64,000 bases of DNA from positions 218,397 through 282,396 of the forward strand of contig NZ_NISJ01000003.1 in the NCBI RefSeq assembly GCF_002205635.1, given 5' to 3'. The translations under genes were made by a program, and so were the position numbers. This document shows, in pieces, positions 8,707 to 17,151 of the stretch. Each line of letters opens with the position of its first letter. The first letter of the stretch is position 1. The DNA is from Sphingopyxis witflariensis (lineage in GTDB: Bacteria > Pseudomonadota > Alphaproteobacteria > Sphingomonadales > Sphingomonadaceae). The notes beneath the pieces are model-generated. The model was not told the origin of the DNA and searched no databases. It was given only the letters and a program-made list of their open reading frames with translations.

Positions 8707-10800
8707 ATGCTGCGCCAATATGAACTTGTCGAGCGCGTGCGCGCTTATGATCCCGACGTCGATGAGGCGCTGCTGAACCGCGCCTATGTCTTCACCGTGC
8801 AGAAGCATGGCAGCCAGAAACGCGCCTCGGGCGACCCCTATTTCAGCCATCCGGTCGAAGTCGCGGGGATTTTGACCGACCTTCATCTCGACGTCGAAAC
8901 GATCGTGACCGCGCTGCTCCACGACACGCTCGAAGACACGCTGACCACCCCCGAAGAGATTGAACGCCTGTTCGGCGCCGATGTCGGCCGACTCGTCGAC
9001 GGGGTAACCAAGCTCAGCAAGATCGAGGCGCAGACCGAAAATGAGCGCGCCGCCGAAAATCTGCGCAAATTCCTGCTCGCCATGTCGGACGATATTCGCG
9101 TGCTGCTGGTCAAGCTTGCCGACCGGCTGCACAATATGCGCACGCTCCATTTCATCCAGAGCCCCGAAAAGCGTCGCCGCATCGCCAAGGAGACGATGGA
9201 TATCTATGCCCCGCTCGCCGAGCGGATCGGCATGTATGAGTATATGCGCGAGATGCAGCTGCTCGCCTTTCGCGAGCTGGAGCCCGAGGCTTATGCGACG
9301 ATAACCGGTCGGCTGTCCAAGCTCACCGCCGGCGGCAAGGACCAGGTCGCGAACATCAGCCGCGATTTCAAGGAGCTGCTCGCCAGGAACGGGATCGAGG
9401 CCGAGGTGTCGGGGCGCGAAAAGCATCCCTATTCGATCTGGCGCAAAATGCAGGAGCGCCATGTCAGCTTCGAGCAGGTCACCGACATCATCGCGTTCCG
9501 TATCGTTACCCCGACCGACGCCGACTGCTATGCCGCGCTCGGCCTGCTCCATCGCAAGTGGAAAATGGTCCCCGGCCGCTTCAAGGATTATATCTCGACC
9601 CCCAAGCGCAATGGCTACAAGTCGCTGCACACGACGATCATGCATCAACAGAATATGCGGATCGAAATCCAGATTCGCAGCATGGGGATGCACCAGCAGT
9701 CCGAATTCGGCTTCGCCGCGCATTGGGCGTATAAACAGGGCGGCGCCGCGCCCGATGGCCAGGCGGGATGGATCCGCGACCTGCTCGAAATCCTCGAACA
9801 GACGCACGACCCCGAAGAGTTTCTGGAGAACACGCGGATCGCGATGTATCAGGATCGCATCTTCGCCTTCACGCCAAAGGGCAGCCTGCACCAGCTGCCC
9901 AAGGGCGCGACCCCGATCGATTTCGCCTATGCCGTCCACACCGGGCTGGGCGACCGTACCGTCGGCGCCAAGGTCAACGGGCGGCTGGTGCCGCTGCGCA
10001 CCCAGCTCGTCAACGGCGATACGGTCGAAATTTTGGTGTCGGACAAGCAGACCCCTCAGCCCGCATGGCTCGGCTTTGCGGTCACCGGCAAAGCACGCGC
10101 TGCTATCCGCCGCCATGTCCGGTCGAAGGAAAAGGTCGAACTCGCGGCGCTCGGTCGCAAAATGTACGACGAAATCATCGCGCGCCTGCCGAACAAGATC
10201 GGCGACAAGGCGCGCGCCGCAGCGCGCGAGCGGCTGAAGCTCGACGATGATACCGCGCTCTATGTCGCGATCGGCCGCCGCCAGCTCAGCGACAATGCCG
10301 TGCTCGAGGCACTCGTCCCCGGCATCACCGCCGAGATGAAGACCAAGCCCGGCAAGCTCAGCCAGGGCGCCGCGGTGTCGATCGCGGGGCTAACCCCCGG
10401 GGTCGCCTATCAGCTCGCCGATTGCTGCCACCCCGTGCCCGGCGACCGCATCGTCGGGCTGGCACGCGAGGGTGAAGGTATTGTCGTCCATGTCATCGAC
10501 TGCCCCAGCCTCGCCGACGGCATCGACGCCGACTGGATCGACCTGCGTTGGCAGGAAGATAGCGAGGGCGGCAATGCGCGATTGTGCATCGTCATCCTGA
10601 ACGAGCCGGGCACGCTCGCCGAAATGTCGGGCATCCTCGCCGCCAATTCGGCGAACATCACCAATTTGCGCCTGTCGAACCGTGAGGGCGGTTTCCACAC
10701 CTATGACGTCGTCGTCGAAGTGCGCGACGTCCACCATGTGATGCGCATCCTGTCGGCGCTGCGCGCGTCGGACATGGTGGTGCAGGCCGAGCGGCTTTAG
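8707..10800 (+). CDS. bifunctional (p)ppGpp synthetase/hydrolase, RelA/SpoT family
   Basis: 697 residues from the ATG at 8707; a TTG at 8698 in the same frame is the alternative. It makes and degrades the alarmone (p)ppGpp in the stringent response. Domains in order: HD hydrolase (HPVEVAGIL, LLHDTLEDT near residue 75), synthetase (RIVTPTDADCYAALG, then KDYISTPKRNGYKSLHTT near 305), TGS (FAFTPKGSLHQLPKGATP near 385), a zinc-finger-like CCHPVPGD near 575, and a C-terminal ACT domain. Both the HD and synthetase motifs look intact, as expected for the single long Rsh of alphaproteobacteria. It is monocistronic, ending at a large inverted repeat. Confidence 0.95.
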   Translation: MLRQYELVERVRAYDPDVDEALLNRAYVFTVQKHGSQKRASGDPYFSHPVEVAGILTDLHLDVETIVTALLHDTLEDTLTTPEEIERLFGADVGRLVDGVTKLSKIEAQTENERAAENLRKFLLAMSDDIRVLLVKLADRLHNMRTLHFIQSPEKRRRIAKETMDIYAPLAERIGMYEYMREMQLLAFRELEPEAYATITGRLSKLTAGGKDQVANISRDFKELLARNGIEAEVSGREKHPYSIWRKMQERHVSFEQVTDIIAFRIVTPTDADCYAALGLLHRKWKMVPGRFKDYISTPKRNGYKSLHTTIMHQQNMRIEIQIRSMGMHQQSEFGFAAHWAYKQGGAAPDGQAGWIRDLLEILEQTHDPEEFLENTRIAMYQDRIFAFTPKGSLHQLPKGATPIDFAYAVHTGLGDRTVGAKVNGRLVPLRTQLVNGDTVEILVSDKQTPQPAWLGFAVTGKARAAIRRHVRSKEKVELAALGRKMYDEIIARLPNKIGDKARAAARERLKLDDDTALYVAIGRRQLSDNAVLEALVPGITAEMKTKPGKLSQGAAVSIAGLTPGVAYQLADCCHPVPGDRIVGLAREGEGIVVHVIDCPSLADGIDADWIDLRWQEDSEGGNARLCIVILNEPGTLAEMSGILAANSANITNLRLSNREGGFHTYDVVVEVRDVHHVMRILSALRASDMVVQAERL

Positions 10801-10807
10801 ACACGAT

Positions 10808-10883
10808 CGTCATTGCGAGCGCAGCGAAGCAATCCAGAGCGGTTTACGCCACTCTTGATTGCTTCGCTGCGCTCGCAATGACG
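10808..10883. repeat. 27-bp perfect inverted repeat between convergent genes
   Basis: Bases 10808-10834 are the exact reverse complement of 10857-10883, separated by a 22-nt loop whose ends also pair partly. The arm contains the CATTGCGAGCGCAGCGAAG core familiar from dispersed palindromes of sphingomonad genomes. It sits between the stops of rsh and the decaheme gene and can terminate both. Confidence 0.8.
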
Positions 10884-10887
10884 AGCC

Positions 10888-13800
10888 TTAGTTCGCGTAT
10901 TTGAGCGGCGGACGCCATCCGGCCTGATCGACCTCGTCGCGGACCTTATAGACCTGCCCGCGACTGTTGAGGAACAGCTTCTCCATCTCCGGCCGGGTGA
11001 AGGGGCGCGAGCCCAGACGTCCGAACACCGCCATCTGCCCGCCGGTCTCATCAACCGCGCGGTCGCGGTCGAGGCCCTTTGACAGCGCAAGCGCCGGTGA
11101 CGGGGTTTTCGCCCAAGCGATCAGTTCGGGGGTGGGTTTCGGCGAGAAGCCATAGAGACCGGCATTGTTCGGACTGGTCAGCTGGATCACCTTGATGCCC
11201 GCGCGGCCGTCGGCGACATAGGCGAAGAGCGAGGCGTTGGTCGATGCAACGATCACATCCTCGGCATCCTGCAGCGCGCCGCCAAAGGTCAGCCCCGGCC
11301 ACACCACCGGCGCTGCGGGCTTGGTGACGTCGACGAGGACAAGCCCGTCGGCTTTTGCCGCGATATACATGTACGTGCGCGCGAGATAGATTTTGCGCGC
11401 ATTGGCGAGGCGTACACTGCCTTCGGGAACCGCCATCGGCTGCGCCATGTTCGTGACGTCGAACAGCTTCACCCCTTCGGCATCGGTGACCCACAGATAG
11501 CGGAATTGCACCGCGCTTGCGCGCGCGTCGGTCAGCGGCAGCTGCGCCGTCACCTTGGGGTCAAGCGGCGCCGAAAGGTCGACGACGACCAGTCCGGCAT
11601 CGGTGGTGATATAGGCATAATCGCCCGCCAGCGTCACATGCCGCGCCCCGGCGAGGATATTGTCGGGGTTCCACGTCAACGCGCGGCTGAACTTGTTATT
11701 GCGGAATTCGGCGTCGGCGAGCGTGTCGATATCGACGAGCACCAGCCCTTCGACGCTGTCGGTGATGACGGCGTAGCGATAGAGCGGGTGGAACGCCTGT
11801 TCATGATTCTCGGGGAAATTCTTCCGAATGCTGTCGTTACGCGCGACGCTGATCGGCTGGGTCGTCGAAATCGCCATGCAGGTCGCATTTTTCGTCTTCA
11901 CATGCGTGCTGTGGCCGAGCGGCGAGAAGGGCGCTCGGATGATCCGTTCGCTGAAGCCCTTGTTGCCGATCGAGGCGACGTCATAGACGCGGAAGCCGCC
12001 CTTGCCCTCCGCCACGAACATATATTCGCCGCGCTGTTGCAGGCAGTTCACGCGGCCGCTGGTGTCCTGAACGATGTTCGCGAACTCCTCGAGCGCATGC
12101 GTTTCGCCCGAACCCTTTTTGTCGAAGGTCTTGCCGCGCACCCAATTCTTCAGCTCGCGGCCGTTCTGGTTGACGTGCAGGTCGTAGAAATCGGGATAGG
12201 CATATTTCTGCAAATAGCTGCCGATCACCGCCTGCGGCTCGTCCCATTCGGTGACGCGGGTGGCCTGAAAGCCATCCTCCATCCCCGACCAGACGTTCAA
12301 TCCGGTGAAATTGACGAAGTTGGTGCCGAGCAGCAACAGCTGCGACATGATCGCATTATTGTCGTCAGCCGCCGACAAATGGCAGTCGCTGCACTGTTTG
12401 GTTTCCTGTTTGCGTACCGTGTGCGGGAAGTGCGGCGCGAAGGCCTGGCTCGAGAAGCCCGCCGACGAAATCGGCGGTTGCTGGATATAGATGCGTTCGC
12501 GGTTGATGTTGGTCGATGACAATATCAGCGCCGAGGTCGATCGGACCGGGGTGATGATGCCGCGCACCGTCGGATTTCCATTTTCATCGGGGGGACCCGG
12601 TTCGCCGGGCTTCGTCAGCTGGTGCCGGCCGAGCTGGAACATCTCGTCGCGCGCCACCTGCGGGTTGTAGGTCGCGAAGTTGCGCGTTTCCTCACCCTCG
12701 AAATGGTGCGTCTTCGTCTTCCAGTTCGCCTCGATCGGCAGATGGCAACCGCCGCAACTCGTCGTCCACGAAAGGTGACAGGTGAAACAGGTCATCTTGT
12801 CTTCGCCGTGTGCGCGATCTTCCTTCGCGACGCCGGGCCCCCATGCGAACTGACCATCGTCGGAGCCCGACCGCGCCATCAGCTTGGCGCGCGCCGCCTT
12901 GGCGTTGAAATGCGGCCCCGGGGTCACCGCCTGTTTGACAAGGCTGACCTGCCATTCGAGCTTCGGATCGACGATCGAGCGCTGGATCAGCCCGATCACT
13001 TCAGCATTGTCGTCATATTGGAATTCGAAGCGCCGCCGCCCGTCGGGGTTGCGGAGCAGCGCCAAATTGGTGCCCTGCGGTCGCGCCGCGACGTTCGAGG
13101 TCAGCAGGTTCGGCAGCGCGTCGGCGGTGCCGTGGCAATCCTTGCAGCTGATCTCGACCGCATTCGCGACCTCGCCCTGAATATAGCCATTGCCGTGGCT
13201 GTCCTGCGCGAAGTGGCAATCGGCGCACTGCATTCCCTTTTCGGCGTGGATATCCATCATATGGACGGTCTTGCCGGGGTTGATGCCGGGGGGCACGAAC
13301 TTGCCCTCGACCCCCGGCTTGCCCGGATCGGCGCTCAGCAGGCAGAGGTCGCGTTCCTTGGGATCGGTGTAGTGGCTGCAACTCTTGCGCCATTTCTCGG
13401 GATCCTTGGGATCGACGATATGCGCGGCATCGGTGCCATAGGTCGACATATTGCCGCCCGCGTCGAGCAGATTGCCGTTGCGGTCGCGCTTGAAGATGCC
13501 GCGGAAGTTCCAGCCATGGCCGTGATAATCGGCGAACTGGGTGTCCTGATTGCTGTCGTTGACGTCATAGACGTCGCGCAAAAATTCGACATCGGCCCAC
13601 AGCCCGCGCGGCGCGGCGGCCTCGGGGTTGCGTTCGAGCACCTTGTGGACCTCGGCGGCGGTCGGATAGCGCTGCTGCTTATATTTCTTCTGATATTCCT
13701 CGTCGCTCATCCCCGGCGGACGCGGCGCGGTGTTGTTCGGGCCGGGCCACATTTGCGGCGCGTCCGATTCATAATCCCACATCGTGTAACCGAGATAGGA

Positions 13801-15228
13801 GTTCAGGAAGATATTCGGCTGGTGCATGTGGCAGGTCATGCACTGCGCGGTCGGGATCGCGCGGGTGAAGGTGTGGCTGATCGGATGCCCCGCCTCGCGG
13901 CGCGGTTGCTTGGGCTGCTGTTGCGGTCCGGCCGCGGCGGCGGCCGGATCGATCAGCGAGCCGTGACCGCCGCCACTGCCATGGCCGTCGTCGGGCGCCT
14001 TGTGCGACGCGCCGGCCTCTGCGGTGCCGTGCCCCTCATTGCCATGAGCGTCGCCCGCGGGTTTCCATTTCTTTTCGGCGATTGTCGGGTCGACCGTCGC
14101 GGTTTCGCCGTCGCGGCCGAACTTCGCATAGGTCAGACTGTGGCGCGGCTCGCGGTCGTTAGCATAGATGACATGACAGCCCGCGCAGCCCGAATGGCGG
14201 AAATCGCCGGGCTGATCGTTGGTGCCCATGAACCACATCAGCGGATCGTTGAGGCGCGTCTTGTGGATGTTGAGCACGGGGATCGCGACGCGCAACCCGG
14301 TGCCGGGGCCGCGGTTCGACTGTTTGAGGTCGGGGCGTCCCGGCTCCTCGAGCCGCTGGATGCTGCCCGTCGGGTTGGGCAGACCGATTTCGGGGAATTG
14401 GGTGTTGATGTTGCGCCCGCCGCGCTCGAAGACGCGAAACACGTCGCCGGGCGGGATCACGTTCCACTGCGGCAGCGGATACATGCGCGCGAGCGCGCCG
14501 CGTTTCTTTTCCTCATCGGTCAATATCTTGTCCGACGGGAAGCTTGGCTTGCACGCTTCCTTATATTCCTCGGCGGTCAGCCGCGACGAGGGCGACAGGA
14601 TACACGCCGCGTCGCCGGTGCGCGTATAGGCCTCGCCGAACACATAATTTTTATAGGGGACGATGCCGTTATTATACGCCGCGCCGCCCCACAGCATTGC
14701 CGAGGTCGACATCAGCGATCGCTCGGTCGCCTCGATGACCTCCATATGGCACGCCCCGCACGCCTCGCGCGCGACGCGATAGTCGCTGGGGTTGATGAAG
14801 CGGATGAATTCGGGCGATTCCTTGTTGAGCAAGGTATAGCTGCGCTCAGGGTTCGCCGAACTGTCGTGCCAGGCGCCGGGCAAAGTCGGCTGCGGATGCG
14901 CAAGCTTCATCACCGCCTTGTTGGTCGGGTGCTGATAGCCAAGGCTGGGGGTACCGACCTGCGCCGCGTCGCCGCCGTGGCAGTCGGTGCAGCCGAGCCG
15001 CACCGCGGGGGTGGCGTGCATCGACGGCTGATCGGTGCGCGTGTGGCAGCTGTAGCAGCCTTCGGACTTCGCTTTCACATCGGCTTCGCTCTGCTCGCGC
15101 GGCGCGGGCGGGGTGAAGCGATATTCGATCTTGAGCGGTTTTTCCTCCTCCGCCGCGCGGCCGACGCTGGCGCCAAAGGCGACGGCCATCGTCATAAAGG
15201 CGAGCAAGGCGAAGAGTTTGCGCATCAT
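10888..15228 (-). CDS. giant decaheme c-type cytochrome fused to LVIVD-repeat propeller
   Basis: 1446 residues with an N-terminal signal peptide ending near ASVGRAA. Ten CxxCH heme sites start at residues 58, 80, 157, 348, 463, 668, 695, 814, 825 and 946. A His/Gly-rich linker lies near 395-425. Residues from about 1065 to 1400 contain at least five repeats of the LVIVD type, such as AVITDSVEGLVLVDIDTL, AYITTDAGLVVVDLSAP and YIAAKADGLVLVDVTKPA; known LVIVD repeats form a surface-type propeller. It is the last gene of a four-gene operon, 3 bp after the barrel gene. It most likely carries electrons at or beyond the outer membrane, docked to the barrel. Substrate and partner are unknown. I recognise no characterised protein with this fusion. 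Confidence 0.85.
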   Translation of the reverse strand: MMRKLFALLAFMTMAVAFGASVGRAAEEEKPLKIEYRFTPPAPREQSEADVKAKSEGCYSCHTRTDQPSMHATPAVRLGCTDCHGGDAAQVGTPSLGYQHPTNKAVMKLAHPQPTLPGAWHDSSANPERSYTLLNKESPEFIRFINPSDYRVAREACGACHMEVIEATERSLMSTSAMLWGGAAYNNGIVPYKNYVFGEAYTRTGDAACILSPSSRLTAEEYKEACKPSFPSDKILTDEEKKRGALARMYPLPQWNVIPPGDVFRVFERGGRNINTQFPEIGLPNPTGSIQRLEEPGRPDLKQSNRGPGTGLRVAIPVLNIHKTRLNDPLMWFMGTNDQPGDFRHSGCAGCHVIYANDREPRHSLTYAKFGRDGETATVDPTIAEKKWKPAGDAHGNEGHGTAEAGASHKAPDDGHGSGGGHGSLIDPAAAAAGPQQQPKQPRREAGHPISHTFTRAIPTAQCMTCHMHQPNIFLNSYLGYTMWDYESDAPQMWPGPNNTAPRPPGMSDEEYQKKYKQQRYPTAAEVHKVLERNPEAAAPRGLWADVEFLRDVYDVNDSNQDTQFADYHGHGWNFRGIFKRDRNGNLLDAGGNMSTYGTDAAHIVDPKDPEKWRKSCSHYTDPKERDLCLLSADPGKPGVEGKFVPPGINPGKTVHMMDIHAEKGMQCADCHFAQDSHGNGYIQGEVANAVEISCKDCHGTADALPNLLTSNVAARPQGTNLALLRNPDGRRRFEFQYDDNAEVIGLIQRSIVDPKLEWQVSLVKQAVTPGPHFNAKAARAKLMARSGSDDGQFAWGPGVAKEDRAHGEDKMTCFTCHLSWTTSCGGCHLPIEANWKTKTHHFEGEETRNFATYNPQVARDEMFQLGRHQLTKPGEPGPPDENGNPTVRGIITPVRSTSALILSSTNINRERIYIQQPPISSAGFSSQAFAPHFPHTVRKQETKQCSDCHLSAADDNNAIMSQLLLLGTNFVNFTGLNVWSGMEDGFQATRVTEWDEPQAVIGSYLQKYAYPDFYDLHVNQNGRELKNWVRGKTFDKKGSGETHALEEFANIVQDTSGRVNCLQQRGEYMFVAEGKGGFRVYDVASIGNKGFSERIIRAPFSPLGHSTHVKTKNATCMAISTTQPISVARNDSIRKNFPENHEQAFHPLYRYAVITDSVEGLVLVDIDTLADAEFRNNKFSRALTWNPDNILAGARHVTLAGDYAYITTDAGLVVVDLSAPLDPKVTAQLPLTDARASAVQFRYLWVTDAEGVKLFDVTNMAQPMAVPEGSVRLANARKIYLARTYMYIAAKADGLVLVDVTKPAAPVVWPGLTFGGALQDAEDVIVASTNASLFAYVADGRAGIKVIQLTSPNNAGLYGFSPKPTPELIAWAKTPSPALALSKGLDRDRAVDETGGQMAVFGRLGSRPFTRPEMEKLFLNSRGQVYKVRDEVDQAGWRPPLKYAN

Positions 15229-15231
15229 ATC

Positions 15232-17148
15232 CTAGAAACTCAAAATCATATTGGCGAGGATCGAGACATAGGCGTCCTCGCGGTTCTTGTTCTCGAACAG
15301 ATCCTGAAATCCGTCGCCGGGCAGCAGCACCGCAGCGCTCAGGCGGCCGACGATATTCTGCGTCGCTTTGGGCCGCCAGATCGCCGCCGCCGACAGGTCG
15401 AAGCCGATGTCCTTGGGGATCGACCCTTCCATGCGCAGCGCCTGCAAGGTCGCGGTATTTTCGAACCAGAGATGGTTGAAATTGGTGCTGATTCGGAATT
15501 GCGGGGTCAGGTCGAAATCGGCGCCGGCGCCGAGGAAGATGGTGCCGGGATTGTTGAAATTCGACTGCCCCTCTTCCTTCGACGAGCGCAGTGAATTCAA
15601 AATGCCGTTGCGGCCGTTGATCGAAATAACGCGCCCACCGCCCGCGAAGGGGATCGTCTGACGAATCCAGTAGCTGGTGTCGGCGCCGCCGAAGATCGGA
15701 TTTTCAAAGATTGCGTCGAAGCCGCCCTCGGTCTTGTTATACGGGTCCCCGTCGCCGGTCGCGTAAAGCCCCGACAGGCGGAAACGCATCCAGTCATAGT
15801 CGTAGCTGAGCTCGGCGGCGGCGAAGCCCGCGCGAATTTCGGCAGGCTTGCTGGTGAAGAAGCTGTTCCGGTCCTCACCCAGCGCGGCATAGAAGCTCGC
15901 GGTGACATTGATCCGTCCGATCCGCCCGTCGGCGCTGTAACCCAGATAGACGACATCATATTCGCGCCCGCGCAGATCGCCGATCAGTGCAGGGCGCACC
16001 GGGAAGCCATTATGGTCGATCTGAATGTCGTTCTTTTCGCGGTTCATATTATAGGTCGCGCTGATCTGGCTGGTCAGCCCGACGAACGGAAAATCCTGGC
16101 GATAGAGGTTCGCGGTCAGAACGAAATCGTCGCGCGGCGTCTGGGTAATGTCGTTGAGGCCGCTGTTGGTGTCCTTCTCCAGCCGCCAGAAAGCCGCGAG
16201 ATTATATTGGAAGCGGTTGTTGTCGCGGTTGCCGAACAGGCGGATGCCAAGCTGGCTGTCGTTGAACAGAAAGCCGCGGAAATCGCTCTGGAACGGCTGG
16301 ATTCCGAGACGGATCGAATAGAAATCATAGCGGTCGGACGTGTTGCCGAGATGCTTGTCGACGAACAATTCCTGCACGCCGAGGAAAGAGTCATAGCGAT
16401 GGCTCGGCTGCGACGGGCGCACGTCGAGAACGCGCCGTTCGGGCACGTCGACATAATTGGCCTGATAGGCGAGGGTCAGTCTATATTCGACATCGGGCGG
16501 TTTGAACGCGGTCGATCCCTTGATCAGCGCGACGCCGGCGATAAATGTCTGGGCCAGCACAAAACTGCGGCTTTTCCCGAATACGTCGAGACTGCCCGGC
16601 CGTTCGGTGGTCTGGACACCATTCGGAATCGGGAAGGTGCGCGGTTCGAACACCGTATCGGACACCGCATTGGCGATGAAGAACCAGTCGTCGCCCTTGA
16701 TCGGCAGCCATTTGACCTTTTCAGGGTCGATCGGCCGGTCGCCCTTCAGCGTGTTCTGATGATAGGGGTCGAACCAGCGTTCCTTGACCACCCCCAGCGT
16801 TTCGATCAGCCGCCAGCGGTCGGGAATGGGGAGCTGGTTCTCGATCCCCGGAAAGGCTTGCGGTGGCGGCGGACGGAGCGCGCCGACATTGTCCTGCGTC
16901 AACTGGTCCGGCAGGTCGGGGCTATAGCCGGGACGGCGGCGGCCTTCGATGATGTCGGTGATCAGGCCGTCGTCCACCATTTCCTTCCAGTCGACCGGCG
17001 GCGGCGGCGGGGTGAGGTCCTCCGGCGGCTGCGGCTCAGCGGCTTCGGCGGTAGCGGGCGGCTCAGACGGCGGCGCGACAACATCCGCGGGCGTGCCCTG
17101 CGCCGCGAGGCTCGCGATGATCGGCCAAAGACTGCCCCCCACCATCAT
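15232..17148 (-). CDS. outer-membrane beta-barrel protein of the heme operon
   Basis: 638 residues. The start at 17148 is fixed, because an in-frame stop (that of the preceding gene) stands one codon upstream. A short hydrophobic leader is followed by a Pro/Glu-rich stretch (about 20-60), a globular part to about 200, and then many amphipathic strand-like segments rich in Asn, Arg and Tyr. The chain ends ANMILSF, a typical C-terminal Phe signal for insertion by BamA. Lengths and position next to a multiheme cytochrome recall the porin of MtrB/PCC-type conduits, but I see no N-terminal CxxC, so it is not clearly MtrB itself. Barrel strand number cannot be counted reliably by eye. Confidence 0.75.
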   Translation of the reverse strand: MMVGGSLWPIIASLAAQGTPADVVAPPSEPPATAEAAEPQPPEDLTPPPPPVDWKEMVDDGLITDIIEGRRRPGYSPDLPDQLTQDNVGALRPPPPQAFPGIENQLPIPDRWRLIETLGVVKERWFDPYHQNTLKGDRPIDPEKVKWLPIKGDDWFFIANAVSDTVFEPRTFPIPNGVQTTERPGSLDVFGKSRSFVLAQTFIAGVALIKGSTAFKPPDVEYRLTLAYQANYVDVPERRVLDVRPSQPSHRYDSFLGVQELFVDKHLGNTSDRYDFYSIRLGIQPFQSDFRGFLFNDSQLGIRLFGNRDNNRFQYNLAAFWRLEKDTNSGLNDITQTPRDDFVLTANLYRQDFPFVGLTSQISATYNMNREKNDIQIDHNGFPVRPALIGDLRGREYDVVYLGYSADGRIGRINVTASFYAALGEDRNSFFTSKPAEIRAGFAAAELSYDYDWMRFRLSGLYATGDGDPYNKTEGGFDAIFENPIFGGADTSYWIRQTIPFAGGGRVISINGRNGILNSLRSSKEEGQSNFNNPGTIFLGAGADFDLTPQFRISTNFNHLWFENTATLQALRMEGSIPKDIGFDLSAAAIWRPKATQNIVGRLSAAVLLPGDGFQDLFENKNREDAYVSILANMILSF

Positions 17149-17151
17149 CGC

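Noticed and set aside
12622..15594. 990-codon open frame on the plus strand opposite the decaheme gene
   Set aside because: It is antisense to a gene with ten CxxCH motifs. Its translation is Arg/Ala/Val-rich without any motif, as expected in high-GC DNA.
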